Positions 13,249 to 28,767 are shown, counted from the first letter of the stretch. The stretch is DNA of 64,000 nucleotides from Rotaria macrura (GCA_900239685.1 OENT01000099.1:1-64000), one strand, 5' to 3'. The notes: generated by a model not told the origin, from the sequence alone. Program-made: numbers and translations.

Positions 13249-14002
13249 TTCTACAATAAAATTTAAAACAAAAACAATAAGAAACAAATATTTTGTATTT
13301 TAAAAATGAATAGAGGTTCACAGTCTGTCAACACGATGTCGTCTTGATTCCAAGGAAAGAGAAAAAAGGAATACATTTATAAGACTGGAGCAATTTTTTA
13401 ACCAATCGCAAGACACGACGCAAGTAGCTTGGCTGCAGAAATATACATCAAACTAGAACGGCGCATGTTTTACTGTCAAAAACGATTAGTTTAATCTAAC
13501 TGATCATAATATAGAAGAGATTATCGATTTTTGCTTAAGGCTTGTACGTAAATTCAAATTTTACTGTTGACTTCAAATGAAAAAAGGAATAGATTTAACA
13601 GTAGAATATTTAGCTTATAAGTTGATGCAACACTTTTCTCTGCCTCTATCGTGTACGCATAGTACATCTGAGTAACTAATAGAGTCGAATATACATATTT
13701 CAATTACATGTATTCAACATAGTATGAATAACGATTTTATGTTCTTCGTCCGCTCTTTCTTTTTCTGCATTAAAATAAACAGAGCGACGTTTTTTATCCT
13801 TTCTTTTAATGCTGGCCTATATTGCTTAAACTGGCAAGTAGCTTTTGTTTCTTTTTCTTTGGTGGATACAATTCGTTCTTTTTTCTTCTGTTTCATCACT
13901 CTTTCATTAGTAACTCGTCTAATCACGTAACGATCCGTGTCATTCATCCTTGTTGCTCAAAATCGAACAGACATAATCGGTAGTGCACGTTTCATTCTAG
14001 AC
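13249..14002. promoter_or_regulatory. Bidirectional upstream region between PLEKHF and GMDS
   Basis: About 755 bp separates two divergent start codons. The sequence is AT-rich. Open frames on both strands (13714-13947 and 13724-13930) overlap each other and carry only Lys- or Phe-rich low complexity. No defined promoter motif can be named, so the regulatory role is inferred from position alone. Confidence 0.35.
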
Positions 14003-15725
<1,723 letters not shown>

Positions 15726-16351
15726 TTCAATGAAGCATTCCAATTGTGATACTAACTGGGATATTTTCATTTTGTTTTTTTCTCTTAGGAAATACTTGAT
15801 TTATGACTGGTTTCTAAAATGACATTCTACGGTTTATTGCTTTTTCCAAAAAAAGAATTCTTTTTCTTTACATTCATAATCTCATTTTACTATTGTTTGT
15901 TATTTTAATCAACATTTTATCCGTATTGCTAATTGAATTTGAAAACAATAATAATATTCATTCCTTAGTTACGTGAACTATACCTAAATTTATAAAGCAA
16001 TTATCGAGCATGTTTTGAATTCGTATTATGTATCTCATCCAATTGCTGAAAACGATTAAAGAAGCACCGAACAAGTACTCATGTCTGTAGATATTATATG
16101 ACCAGATGTTCGTGTTAAGTAATAGAAAATCGAAAATATCGTGATCTGAAAATTATTTAAAATATTGTAAGATAAAAAGAAAAACGTGTATTTAATTGAG
16201 TAAATCTTAAATAGACGATGAATCATTGTGTCACTACATCCAAAAAGTTAGTATGTGTGAATCAATCAGGAGCATATTGCATCCTAACAAATTGTCTAGA
16301 ACAAGATAAGCTTTTAAGCATTCAAGAATATTCATGAAAGTGTTTTTTATT
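15726..16351. other. Convergent intergenic spacer
   Basis: This is 3' flanking sequence for two genes that end towards each other. It is AT-rich with several AATAAA-like words, and no coding potential is visible. Confidence 0.5.
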
Positions 16352-17866
16352 TTAATTCAGAAGGTTAGGTCGAACACCACCTGAATTTTCATTATTTTGA
16401 CTTTTGTTTTCATTTCGATGGGATTCTTCTGTCCCTGTAACTATTGAGTCATTTGTGCCTTTAGTATTTACATTTTTTCGTTGGCCAGAATACGATGTAT
16501 TAGTTGTGCCTGATTTCGTATCTTGGTATCCACTTTTTTCAGCATTCGTAGCTCGACTATGATTGAATGGAAGATTATGATCTTTTTCTCGGTCACCATG
16601 AGGTGGAACAGTATCATTTGATTTTGATCCAACTGTTTCCCTACTATTTGCCTCTGTTAATCGAGAATTTTGATGACCTGTATCATTTTGATAACGTTTG
16701 TTTTTCGTCCATTCATTACCCTTAAAGTATAAAGCTGTTGCTAAAATCTTGATGAAATTTACTTGAAATAACTTTTTAATCCACTGCGAACGAATACTAT
16801 GAATACCGTACACAGCACCAGCGAGTTGCCCATAAATAGCGGCAGTTGTATCTGTATCATCGCCCAAATTTACAGCAAGAAGAACACCTTTGTTGAAGTC
16901 ATCATCATCATTCTCGAATGCCCATAAAGCAGCTTCGAGTGATTCTACCACATAGCCTTTTCCACGAATACCATCTTGATATCCTTTCTTCTTCTGCTTA
17001 TAGGAACCCTTAGCTACATCCTTGATTTCAGACTTAAGACTTAATTTTAAAGTAGTTTGATAAAAGTTTGTTGATAAAAGTTTTTTTTTCTCGATACCTT
17101 GTATGGCGCAGAAAAGAAGACCAGCATAAAATTGACAAGCTTCAATGGCTCTTTGATCACCATGTGTGAGTTTTGTAGCACGTTCGATAAAAATTTTGAT
17201 ATGATCGTATGATAATTCATGACAAAAAAATGCAACCATAGGTGCCAAACGCATAAGTGATCCATTACCAGCTGCGTCTAACGCTCCACATTCTAAAAGG
17301 TTGTCTGATATCAAGCCTTGTTTTTTTCTGTCATAGCTTGGGCTCTGTTTTTCTCTTTCAATGTACTTTTCAATGTATCGTCGTTCACGTTCTTCAAATT
17401 CAGTGATTGCTTCTTTTGTAGACTTTCCTATGTCAAAACATCGACCAGTAGACGACATATAACCGTCCCTAAACCATTTTTTATATCTTATGAATTGATC
17501 ATAAGGATCAAAGTCTCCTTTAACGATAAAACTAGCTGCTAGACAAAGTGCCATGGATGTATCGTCTGTCCATTGGCCTACATCTAAGCCCCATGTACCA
17601 CCACCTTGCATATCAGTGACTTCATGTTCTTTCAAATACGAATAAGGTCGAAATTCTACTGATGCCCCAAGAGCATCGCCTACGGCAAGGCCAATGAGAG
17701 AACCTTCTATCCGATGAATTTTACGCTCATCAGTCTGTGGCAGATCGGGTAGCCTATACTCGCCAATACTAAGATAGGGTTGTCCTTTTTCGAGTATGCG
17801 AACCAACTCTATGAATAAATCATCTGATTGCTTTTTTTGGTAAGGTTGTTGACAGGATTCAGCCAT
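16352..17866 (-). CDS. ADP-ribosylglycohydrolase family protein, intronless coding frame
   Basis: One uninterrupted frame of about 504 residues from the ATG at 17866. A longer frame starts at 17911, but AATATTTGAGC-ATG is preceded by a good acceptor (TTTTCTTTTAG), so the upstream 15 codons are probably 5' leader or intron. Family motifs are GSLIGLAVGDALGASVEFRP, GQWTDDTSMALCLAASF (first metal site, T-D-D), the GNGSLMRLAP loop, LTHGDQRAIEACQFYAGLL and NLGDDTDTTAAIYGQLAGA (second metal site, D-D-T-D). These enzymes use two Mg ions to cleave ADP-ribose from proteins or small molecules, and the DraG/ADPRH group is common in bacteria. About the last 120 residues are a hydrophilic Asn/Ser/Thr/Lys tail with no fold visible. 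Substrate is unknown. The lack of introns contrasts with most other genes here. Confidence 0.9.
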   Translation of the reverse strand: MAESCQQPYQKKQSDDLFIELVRILEKGQPYLSIGEYRLPDLPQTDERKIHRIEGSLIGLAVGDALGASVEFRPYSYLKEHEVTDMQGGGTWGLDVGQWTDDTSMALCLAASFIVKGDFDPYDQFIRYKKWFRDGYMSSTGRCFDIGKSTKEAITEFEERERRYIEKYIEREKQSPSYDRKKQGLISDNLLECGALDAAGNGSLMRLAPMVAFFCHELSYDHIKIFIERATKLTHGDQRAIEACQFYAGLLFCAIQGIEKKKLLSTNFYQTTLKLSLKSEIKDVAKGSYKQKKKGYQDGIRGKGYVVESLEAALWAFENDDDDFNKGVLLAVNLGDDTDTTAAIYGQLAGAVYGIHSIRSQWIKKLFQVNFIKILATALYFKGNEWTKNKRYQNDTGHQNSRLTEANSRETVGSKSNDTVPPHGDREKDHNLPFNHSRATNAEKSGYQDTKSGTTNTSYSGQRKNVNTKGTNDSIVTGTEESHRNENKSQNNENSGGVRPNLLN

Positions 17867-18688
17867 GCTCAAATATTCTAAAAGAAAACTGAAAGAAACG
17901 ATCAAATACAACTAGCATATCAGCAAATACGTATTGAGTGAAATCTAAAAAATTCGGGCTTTGATCATATAACGCAGACGAAAAAGAAAAGGTATTGAAT
18001 TACCAAGTAAGTATGCGAAACTTGGTTAGTTTCATTTTGAAATAGGTGATTTCGTTTTTTCGATCTTTTATATATTCACATTTTGATAAATATTTACATA
18101 AGAATGAAAAAACTGTGCATTCAAAGTAAGCGAATCGAAAAATAAATTTCAACGCAAACAAACGAAACTAATCATACCATTCGTTTAGTAAAACATATTG
18201 TTTCAAGAAAAAGTAAGAATGAAAGTCGAAGAAAAATCATTGAAGATTCATCGTTCATTAATGTCGTTTGCTTTTTCTTTTAACAAAACTCTAAACAACA
18301 CGCATTCAAAATACATGGTAAAACAAGAACAGACAAAAAGAAAAACATTGTTGTTTCTGTTTCGTTAAACATATTAAATTATATTTGTTAACAACATTAA
18401 TAACAACAATAAAAAAAGAAAGAAAAAAAGTGACGAGTGAAAATAATTGTGATATTACTAAACCGATGATTGACAATAATTATTATGATAATAATCATAG
18501 TGCTGATTGAATTTTGTTCTTCGTTTCACTGTGCTGACTGAAATAAAGAGCACCGAGATTCGTTTTATATCGCATAAAAATATGACAGTAAAAGAGTAAA
18601 GAAATAAAGATTGTTATTGATTGGCATCTATCTGAATAAATTGTTCCTTATTGACAGTTCGAGTAAAATTATACACAATCACATAAGA
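17867..18688. other. Intergenic between ADP-ribosylglycohydrolase start and TRPM 3' end
   Basis: AT-rich spacer between two genes on the minus strand. It contains the likely 5' leader intron of the ADP-ribosylglycohydrolase gene (just above 17877) and the TRPM 3' UTR. I see no other gene. Confidence 0.45.
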
Positions 18689-21600
18689 TTATGTCGATTT
18701 CGTATGATCATCAATAGATGGATGAACGTCTGCATCAGGCATTGAAGTTTTGTCTGCTTCTTCTATATGTTGAATAGCTAGAAATAAACAAATTTAATCT
18801 GTCTTGTTTTCTTCTGTTTCTAATCCTCATTAATATAGTAGGCATTTCATAATTTAGTAGGGCAACATACAAATTAAAATTTATCGTCTCGATAAAGTAT
18901 TTCACTATTTCCATTTTTTATCTTCGAAGTTCTCAAAAGAATTTCATAGTTAGGAAAAAATACCCACGATGCTCTACCAACTCAATGAAACGATTTTCTT
19001 TTCTTGTTGATGAACTATTCGTACCTGTTGCAATAAATGGCTGCTCATTTTCATCTTGTGTAATATCGAATCGTGATACATGTGTACTATTGTATGCAAC
19101 ACGTCCAGTTGTGTCAACCCAGTCCATCGTTGATAGGGTTTCATCATCATCTGTTATATCACATTTATCACGTTTTTCATCTTGACGTTGTTGATGTCTC
19201 GGTAATGTTCTTTCAATGTCTTCGACAACTTCCGATAATTTTCGAAAACGTTCTTTAATTAATTTTCCAAATATATTATGTTCTGTTTCTTCAGCTTCAT
19301 ATAAACCTGGACAACTAGTATCTTCAGTAATATTAATTGATGATGTTGATGCACTAAGTGCTGTTGGCCCAATACATAAACGATCATCATTGGATGATAA
19401 TGTACCTTGATTTTTAACCGATAAGAAATCTGAATAGGATCCAACAATAATTTGTGGTGGACCAGGATTTGATATTGGAAGAGGATTTGTTGCTTTTCGA
19501 CTTGACAGACTACCTGAACGCATTGTTCGACCCGCACCCGATGAATATAACGATGATATTGGTAATTTAACATCATCCGGGGATGATACAGCTGAAAAAT
19601 TTAAGACATCCTCGTTTTCGGCATCATTCGTTTTCTGATCAGATGATTTTGTTAAAACACTTTCCACTAATGTTCGTTGATCGTTGGACGATGTCTGTAC
19701 ATTTTGTATAAGAACATTCAATAGTTGTAACGTGGTTGCTTGCATATCTTCAAGACGTTGCAAGCGTTCATCGAAATTTTGAAAACAACTTGTCTGTTGA
19801 GTACTGTTTCGTTTTAATGTATCAACACGTGTTAGCATATGCGAAACTCTAAAAGAATATTGATTATAAATGTGGATATCAGTAGGTGAGGATGAAAGCA
19901 AACGTCTATTTGCTTCTCGATAGTGACAGCAAACCATGAGTATTTATTTTTATCGAACTTGACGATCATAACAAATTTAAGAATACTACATCATATTTAA
20001 ATGAAAACTTGTAGAATATTCCTGTCGGCAAAACAAAATCTAAACTCTTTTAAAATTGTTTGATGTTTTCTTCCAACGTGACAAATATGAGCGTCAATGA
20101 AAATATCAATAATGAGACTATAGGTATGTCAGTTGCTTCATATTCATATGTGAAAAACGTTTCTCTATAATTGAAACTGTAAAAAGATTGTTTTCCAAAG
20201 ATTTTGGTTGATCGAGTAAAATCTGATATTCTACATCACTCCATGAACTTTACACTTTATATTAAAAATAAGTTCGAATACATCATGTTGGTCTATTTTA
20301 GACAAATTTGTTTTGTCGGAAAATTTCATGGACACATACTTGATCCTTTTTTAGACTCTCATTAATCCCACTATCACACTAATGAAACGAAAAATTAAAC
20401 CTAGAAATTTTCTCATCTATTGAATATGATTGATCGAAAAGAAAAATTCTTTACCTCTCTGATGTTGTTAACATACGTTCTTCAACTGTACTCTTTTCTT
20501 TATCTTCTTTGGCTAAAAGATATTCATGTACACATTCTTCTTCAAAATCACGTAGTTTTTCAATTTCTCTAGCACTTAAAAATAATTTCAAGCCACGATT
20601 AAATATACGTTTACGATGACGACAAATACGATAAATTGTTTTGATTAATAGAAATATATGAGAAAATATGATCAATGGTGGCGCTAATAATGGTTTTTGT
20701 TCATACTGAAGAATTGTATGGTATCGTTGAAATTTCCATACCTAATCGAAAATAATGTGTCATGATTTTTTGTCGTTTAAATTCGAAGACAAAGAAAAGA
20801 ACTGAACCTGATCAGACAGTCGACTTAATCTCATAAAAGTTGATGTAAATTGAGCCATTAACATTGATAGAAGAAGTATGTTACAGACAAGAAGAAATGC
20901 TGTCATGGTAATTGGAGTTATAAAATGACCGAATTGACACGCTGGATTATCTGGATCTCCGGTTCGATTACATACTGGATCTATTGTTTCAGCATACACT
21001 TCACCGTAAATCTATTGAAGTGGAATATATAAAAGATTTATACTTTGATTTGAAGAAAACGAATAATATGATTATACCATAAAGTATGGTTCAAGAAATA
21101 TTTCTTTGACAGAATCCCAAGACCAATCCTGATTAGGAAATTTAATTGCTTGTCTTGATACACCAAAACTCATTAAAACAATTAAGACAATCACAATCAA
21201 ACGAAATAAATCAATTATCTAAATAGAGTAAATAATAATAGAACGATGAACAAATTTATTGCTATGGATTCTCATGTGATTCTATATCGAATAAAGCAAA
21301 AGTACTGAATAAAATATCTATGTCATTATTTTTTTTTTGCGACACGTTTTTTGAGAAAAGTTAGAATGTGCCCATGAAACTAATTGAAGTTTCATGTTCA
21401 AAGCAATCATGAATAGTTTTGTTTTATTTCTCATCGAACTTGATCACTGTTTAGACGAACATCGGTTTCAATTGTATCACTCGAACTAAATCTTTCAGCT
21501 TATTCAATTGATATTTACAGAGACGTGAGAAAAAATTTTATTTTCATTGAAATATATAGTGCAGTTTTTATCCATCGATACAAATGCATGAATGATTCAG

Positions 21601-24600
21601 ATTTTGAAAATCTATTGACGTAAATGACTATAATATGAAGTATATAAACAAATTTAGTAAAACGGATTCGACTTCGACTAAGCTTGAAGTCATTCGAGAA
21701 TGATGATTTTACCGGTCACGGATGTCAATTATTGACAGTTTAGCATGAGTTGATTTATGAGAAAATTCAGTCAGCTTTAGAGATTTGTGAAAGTCGAAGT
21801 GTTTTTCTTGTCAAGTAAAGCCTTTTCCGTACATAAATAAACTCTGAGGATAATGCATAAACAAATTTCGTGTCATAGACACAATTATATACTAGGGATC
21901 TGGGCTTAGATAGAAGTACTACTCTTACACTTGAAATACATAACAACCAGCTGGCAAAGCATAAGCGCAAACTGTCGACTTGTATTCGATTCACAGCGAA
22001 TTAGAATTTCTTTTGGGTATGCAGTCGTACTTACATTTCTTGCTGCTATATGAATATATGGTCCGACTTCTTTGGATACAACCAAAAAATGAAACATTCG
22101 AAGATACCATAGACTTAAATTAATACATAGTAATAACCTTCCGACAATCCGAAAATCATTTGTCAATCTTAAGCCAAAAGCTACTGCAAACATCAGACAA
22201 CAAAATGAATCATATAGATGCAAAACATCATTGAAGTAAACTGATAACCACGTTTTCCAACGTGTCTCACTCATTGTCAATAATTCTCTTATTAAATCCA
22301 TAGCAACTGTGGTTAAATACGACATCAATATCCATTCACATACTGATGGCCTTTTTGGTGTACGAATAAGTACCACATATGTAAAAATAGTCAAAAAAAG
22401 AATAAAGAAAATTAAATCTTGAAAGAATTTTGTCACTGGTGCATTATAAAATTCATAGATTTTCTTTGTTAATGGTATTTGATCTGTGCTATCATTGGAG
22501 TTTATATCACGTTCGGGTTTTTTCCAGCATCGATGGCGACGAACAAATTTTCGTGTTTGTCGTAATATAATACAAAGAAAATGATAGATTATTGAATTAT
22601 AGATCAAATCTTGAAAGTAAGTTAAACAACGTCGAAACGGTCGTCGTTGATTGGTTGCATCATGTGAAATATTTATTTCATCTAGTTCATTTATCGGTAT
22701 TGTTGTTGTCGGTAGTGTTATTGGTGATTGTGTATGATTGGTTGGTATATCATTTAATGGGAATAGATTTCTTTCATCGGAACGATTATTATGATTATTT
22801 CCTGGTGATGCCGGTTGATCGTCAGGATGTACTGATGTACTATTTTGTTTCTTTCGTCTTTTCTTACGAGCTTTTCTCTTGCGTTTTCGTAATGTATTCG
22901 TTTCATTTTGCATTTCATCGTTGGTTTGATCATCATCACGATCTGTAACAGATAGCACAGGTTCATGCGATTCATCGGATAGTGATGAACGAGAATCTTC
23001 AGAATTGTTATCACTTGAATCATCATCATTGTTATCACTATCAATTAGATCTTCTTCGTCTAGAATAGTATAGAAGAAAGTATTTTCTTATTTCTGAAAG
23101 AAATTCTTCTATGTTAAATATTTCTCATACTTTGAAAATATTCTTCTTCTGTTTGAGGCATCAACTGTAATTCTTTCGATGATTTGAAATCGATAAAGAA
23201 CAACGCCGGTGGAAAGAAGAGTGCTATTAATACCATCCATTTGAGATATTTTCGAACGTTCATTCCACCAATCCATAAATCTGATAATAATTGTTGACAA
23301 CATTTATGTGCAACAAAATCTCGAAGATAAGCTGTTACAGATAGATCGAGACATGTCCAGTTCGACCAATTTTCAAGCTCGCACGTAAGAATTTGCGTTG
23401 CATTGACATCATCTTCTTGGTAGCATTGATCAAGAAGTGCAAGGGCTCCTATAATACAGAAGATAGAATATTTTATTTTTAAAATCTATTGTCTTCATTT
23501 ATGTCATACAGAATCGATTTGAGTTTACAATTTTAGTTTTCAATGTAAATTTATGATCTTTAACATTTTATCTTTGAAAATTATTTATAGGTCTAGTCAT
23601 TCATGAATTGCTTCATTGAAAAGGACAACTTATACGGACAAGAAGCGTTAATTATGTTTGTCAATGGTACAATAACTCTTTAATAATACTAATGCTTTAG
23701 CCTTTAGCTTGATGTTCTATGAAACGAAACTGTATGTCCTATGAAATGTCTCAATTTAAGGTCAGTAGTATGCTGACAGAACGAACAATCGAAGTTGACT
23801 TATTGTGTTAGCACGAGGAAATATTTACGTAGATAACGAAAACTTGAGTTTCCTTATTTGACATTAGTTAAATTGCATTTCTTATCTCTGAACTTGTTGA
23901 CTGCGCCGAGATAAGACTGAAAATTCATGATGATTTCATAGACGGAAGTCTAAAATTAATGAATGGCAGATAGTTTATAGAATTACATGCCGACACTGTT
24001 AGATTGCATACAAAAAGATGCTTTATTCATTCGAGTTTGGCATGAATGACAGTCTAGCTTTTTTTTTTCCTACTATATATTTCAATCGTGAGATAATTGT
24101 TTAAAAAAAAAAGAACTAATTGATTTTACTATTAAAATTTTTTTCTTTCAAAACAATGTGAATACGTCAGTAGAAGAAGCTCATATCCCTCGAGACGGAT
24201 GAACATGAAACTGTTCTAGACAAACTATTAGCAATTATCTAGGACAAAGATCAATTTACATTAGACTTGTTATATATTTTAAGATTCACCTTGGCTATCA
24301 CTGAATATTTTCACTTGTTAATACATATATATATATATATGAGAATGAGACTTAGAATCTGCATTTCATAGTTTCAAGCTTGATAAATAGATAAAGAAAG
24401 AAATTCTGTACATTCTCTAAGTTCGATGTACGTTTCTATTAATAAAACTAGTTCGCATATTCTAAAAATGCTCGAACTATTTAGAGTTTAAACAAAGAAG
24501 AAATAATTCACAACTGAATCTATCGAGAAACATTTTTTCTTTTTTCTTGGAAAAATAATAATTACTTTGTTGAAAATCTTCAGCATTCGATAAAAATTCA

Positions 24601-27600
24601 TCGGCAACTTCTGTATCAAGTTCATCATCTTGTGCTTCTCTAGCCAAACTTTTATTCAAACGACATGCAATAAGTGCTTTAGCTAAAGCTTCTTCGCCGT
24701 GTGCCCAAAAAAATAATGCCATTTCATGTCGTTTCGTTAAAACAGCAAAGACTAGTAATTCATTATAAGGATTCTCAAATATGGGATCATCGCAGATCGA
24801 ATTTCTTTTTATATCATCATTCAACATATTGTTATTCATTTGTGAGTTTTGTTTTTTTTGTTCAGCATCAATATAAACATTGAAATTTTGTCGTTGACTA
24901 AACGGTTGTCGTGCGCATAGATGACGTATATTACGACGTGTATAAGATGAACGATAACCTTGTCCAATGAGTTTCTCAATAATAAGACCTATTTCATACA
25001 ATGAATAAACTCGTGCTTGTACATGATGATTCACACTACGTATCACATCTTTAGCTATTAAATGCAATGTTGTATTTGATCCACATGCATTATATAATGC
25101 TTGTAAACGATTGAATGTAAGAAAATTTTTAATCGAAACACCATTTTCAATAAGTAATTTAATATACTCAATACGATTGTCAACCAATGCTTCAAACATA
25201 CAAACATCTAATTGAGCTTGTGTTAATTCCGAACGTTTCATTAATAAACATGTTTGGGCTATATCAGGTCGATTCCATGAAAGTGTTAAACGAAATTGTT
25301 CGAGAGCACTTGCTTTATGATTTCTTAAGAAGAAGAAAGGATACAAAATAAGAATGGTTAGTTTATTGTGTTTTTGAAAATAATCTGTATGCAAATGTTC
25401 GATTAATTACGTACTAATACAGAGAAACATGTGGAATATTAAAAGATTTCAACAAACTCTACACTTCTTTTTATTTAAATTCACAAGAAAGTATTCATTT
25501 TCTTTCCTTGAATCGAACAAATGGAAATCATTCTTTTCGATGTAGTAATTAGAACGTAGCCATCTTGTTAGTAGTCTAATTGTATCCGCAGTATTCAGTT
25601 GGGACTCATTGGTTTCTTTCAGGAAATTTCCTACACCTATCGGGATAAAAATACTTTCTTTTCATTTTGAAACTTTCAAAACAGCCTAAGAGGACAAGAA
25701 AAGAAAACTCATTCAAATTATAAAAACCAATGAGCTTGTACATTATCTCGAGACATACTACTTTTTCATTAACAATCAAAATAGCATAAATTTCCATATT
25801 TTTTGAATATTTCGAGAACGCAGATGGCTGCAATTTTCACTTTTTGCAAGAAAAATCTACTGAAAAGCCTTGAAATCTGCCAACATACAATTGATCATCC
25901 TAAATTATGCTGAGTTTTGTGATGATATTTGATTTTAGTTTTTATACTATATCAACAGAGAAATACCTAGGCAATCGATTTCATACATTAAAACTTAGGG
26001 TAAATTCAGACAGTTTTTTTTAGAAAACCGTCGGTTAAAATCTACAGCAAAAACCTCACGTACTTGAACAATAACTAGTCTCGATAATTCAGTAAATTTT
26101 TATTTACTTCACAATTTTCTTCCAAACGATGAAAATCGCAGGTTTTTATCTGTCAATGTTCTTGATATATTCAAAAAATATGGAGATTCATCGAAATTTT
26201 TTCGTCGACAGTAGTACATTTGCTATCGTAAATGCATCAGATGTAGAAATCGATTAGTTGTTTTTGTTTGTCGTTGTCATAGAATGATTCAAGTTTCATA
26301 ATGATTACTGTTTCATGTCTCTTGAGTGCAGTATGCCTTTTATGCTGCACTTAGAGACTATAATCTATTGTATTAATTTATCGAAATACATTCTATGTGA
26401 CCTCATTAAATTGAATTGAATCGATGATATGAGTATAGAAGTTGGTTATATGACCTTGTTTTTCGTTATAGAACTATTCACGCTTGATAAAAACTAATCG
26501 ATCGACAACATATCAAGGATGCAGTTTTGTCTTTTACGGAAGCAGAGTCTTTTCAAAATAGAATATATTGCACTTAGCGTGTTTTACTTCAGCTCCATCG
26601 ATTGGAATTAATATTCTCTCAACATATGGATTATATTTTATACCGACGCAAATCGTCTAAGATTCGTTGTCTATCAGTGATCATCCATCAAATGATCAAG
26701 AATTCATATATCTAACTTCAAGTCGTTCTTATATAGTTTGAAAAGAAAAAAAAACTGATTTTTAACCATTGTAAAACATATCAGCTTTTTTGTTCGTACT
26801 TGTATCGATATCCAGAAATTCAATCAAACTATAGGTATCTTTTATGTACAGCAGTAATTACTACACGACATAATTGGATTATCTGTTGCTCAGTATGAAA
26901 TCAACCAGTCTGATATTTTGATGTTCGTGAGCAATGCATAGCGAACAGCAAGATGCTGCAACATAAATGAAACGATCGTAATTCCGGTTCTAATGACGGA
27001 AACATTTCCACATCGTTAGAATCGTAATATGAGACATAAGCACGGTTGATTTCTATGAAAGTCTATGATATTCGAATGTGTTCTAACTCAAAAGTAACCT
27101 ACCGAAGAAGAGTTCGTAAGATAGCTTGGTCAACATCTTCTTGTTCTCGTGTACCATCATCATCCATGCTGTAGATTGTTATGTATTGTCTTTTTCTCAT
27201 ACATAGAATTAATTCAACGTAAATCTTTTCTGCTTGTCTGCGATTATAATTAAATTTCTTTTCAATGGCATTTAACAATTGTTCTTGAGCATCAGGTGCC
27301 ATTGTTCTATTGTAAAGAAAAAATAACAAACAAAAAAGAAACTGGATTTCCTATGTTTATTGTTATCATAATTGAATTATACCCGCCGTTTTGTGTGTGC
27401 TTGTATGTAAATGCAATAAGATCAGCAGCACGACCACTTCCATCAATAACGACAACGGAAACCTAAACAAAATAACAAAACAAGAAAATACAATTAATGC
27501 AAATCGAAATAATTTAATATTACTGGTGGTTCTTCAGTGACATATTCAAGTACTGTACGTATTGTATTTGTTCCTCCTTCAACAATAACACATACCACCG

Positions 27601-28767
27601 GAACATTCTGTTTTCCAACATGCCCTTGAAATATTCAAAACACTGAATTCATTAAAAGTCCGAATAATTTTAAAATAGCTTTTTTATTTACCATGAAACG
27701 ATATTGTTTGTTGGGAAAGATATTTTTCAAAACGCTTTCGAAGTATAACTTCACCACCATACTTGCCGACAGTTCCATTATCAACAAGTAAAAAGCAACT
27801 GTGTGAACTATTTAATCTTGCACAATTATCATCTGTAACAACAGCTGCTGAGTGATAGGAAACCGTTTGCTTTAAAGAAAAGAAGAGATAAGGATTCATT
27901 TTTATCTACTATAAAATAGAAATCATCTCAGTAAATTTACATTTTGTCCCTTTAATTGTTCACGTCCTTGTATGACACCCCATGGTGCAATACCAACGAC
28001 AACGATATTCGATCGAATTCGTGATTTGACAAAGAGTGCATCGCCAACATGTTTAACAACACCAGTATTTATACCAGATGTAAATATCCATGCACCAGTA
28101 GTTTTAGCTGCTTTTAGAAGGCCACGTTTTAAGACTTGACGAAGACGAGGTTCTAATTCAAAATTTTGTATACCACCATGAATACTAACAATCTAAAAAC
28201 AGAATTGTCGGTTGTTTTTTCGTGTTGCTACTAGTGATTTTTAATGTCTTCTTACAAGATTCGGTAGTTGTAGTCGCCATTGTTTTGCAAAAAGATGAAC
28301 TATTTGGGATGGATTGGTATCATAAGCTAAGCGTAAATAATGTGCCTTGGCAGGATGAAGCATATTTTCAAATTCAATGATGCCATATGCATTTGTTGGA
28401 TACAGTGTTGTATGTTTAACAACATTCCACCGTTCAAAATCATGTTCAGATTGATCATGGGATGGATTAGTGAAAAGAAGTTTTGTTGAGACTGATTTAA
28501 GTGCACGATTGGGTGGTTTAACAGGAGACAATGAATGATATTCAACACTGTTATCATGTTCGGATTCAAGTCGACCACAAAAACAACGAGATGGCTCATG
28601 GGTTGTTGAAATGAATTTTTTGCATCGTCGTCGAAAAAATACCATACATAAATTGGAATCATTAATAGGAGCCTAAAATACAAGAGATAAACGTCATTTG
28701 TTCATTAATTAGTTGTATTTAATTGACCAAATTTTCTTACACGATGTCCATGGAGTCTATTCAACAT
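18689..28767 (-). CDS. TRPM-family cation channel (TRPM1/3/6/7-type pore, no alpha-kinase)
   Basis: About fifteen or more exons join to roughly 1,600-1,700 residues. The start ATG is at 28767 (exon MLNRLHGHR, then donor gtaaga) and the stop TAA at 18689-18691. The N-terminus is the TRPM homology/SLOG region: [63 protein letters not shown], then [30 protein letters not shown] and [19 protein letters not shown]3/4 follow at 25320-24545 and 23455-23130 ([22 protein letters not shown]). A very basic and acidic low-complexity insert precedes S1 (23058-22600). S1-S4 lie at 22600-22036, S5 at 21220-21080, the pore [18 protein letters not shown] and S6 at 21012-20810, and the TRP helix [20 protein letters not shown] at 20740-20680. 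The C-terminus (19849-18974) has a coiled-coil-like start, is Ser/Thr-rich, and ends without an alpha-kinase domain. The GEV-x-A-E-x-ID pore wording is that of the TRPM1/3/6/7 subgroup. Introns of about 0.6, 0.8, 1.1 and 1.7 kb are long for this window. Confidence 0.93.
23460..24540 (-). other. Long TRPM intron (about 1.1 kb) with short TA microsatellite
   Basis: The donor after CAACAAA (gtaatt) and the acceptor TATTATAG before GAGCCCTTGC give a continuous frame reading [13 protein letters not shown] dinucleotide run lies at about 24325-24342. No gene is seen inside. Confidence 0.6.
25400..27098 (-). other. Long TRPM intron (about 1.7 kb)
   Basis: This lies between the exon ending ...[12 protein letters not shown] (27105) and the exon beginning ...[16 protein letters not shown] (about 25320). 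I see no open frame with a family signature on either strand. It is AT-rich without obvious tandem or inverted repeats. Confidence 0.6.

Noticed and set aside
13714-13947. Overlapping frames on both strands in the PLEKHF-GMDS spacer
   Set aside because: Both are low-complexity and antisense to each other in a likely promoter region.
17047-17542. Frames of 72-74 codons inside the ADP-ribosylglycohydrolase gene
   Set aside because: They overlap a clearly conserved coding frame in another phase.
22592-22948. 118-codon plus-strand frame
   Set aside because: It is the antisense of the TRPM charged insert and shows only Val/Tyr/Phe low complexity.
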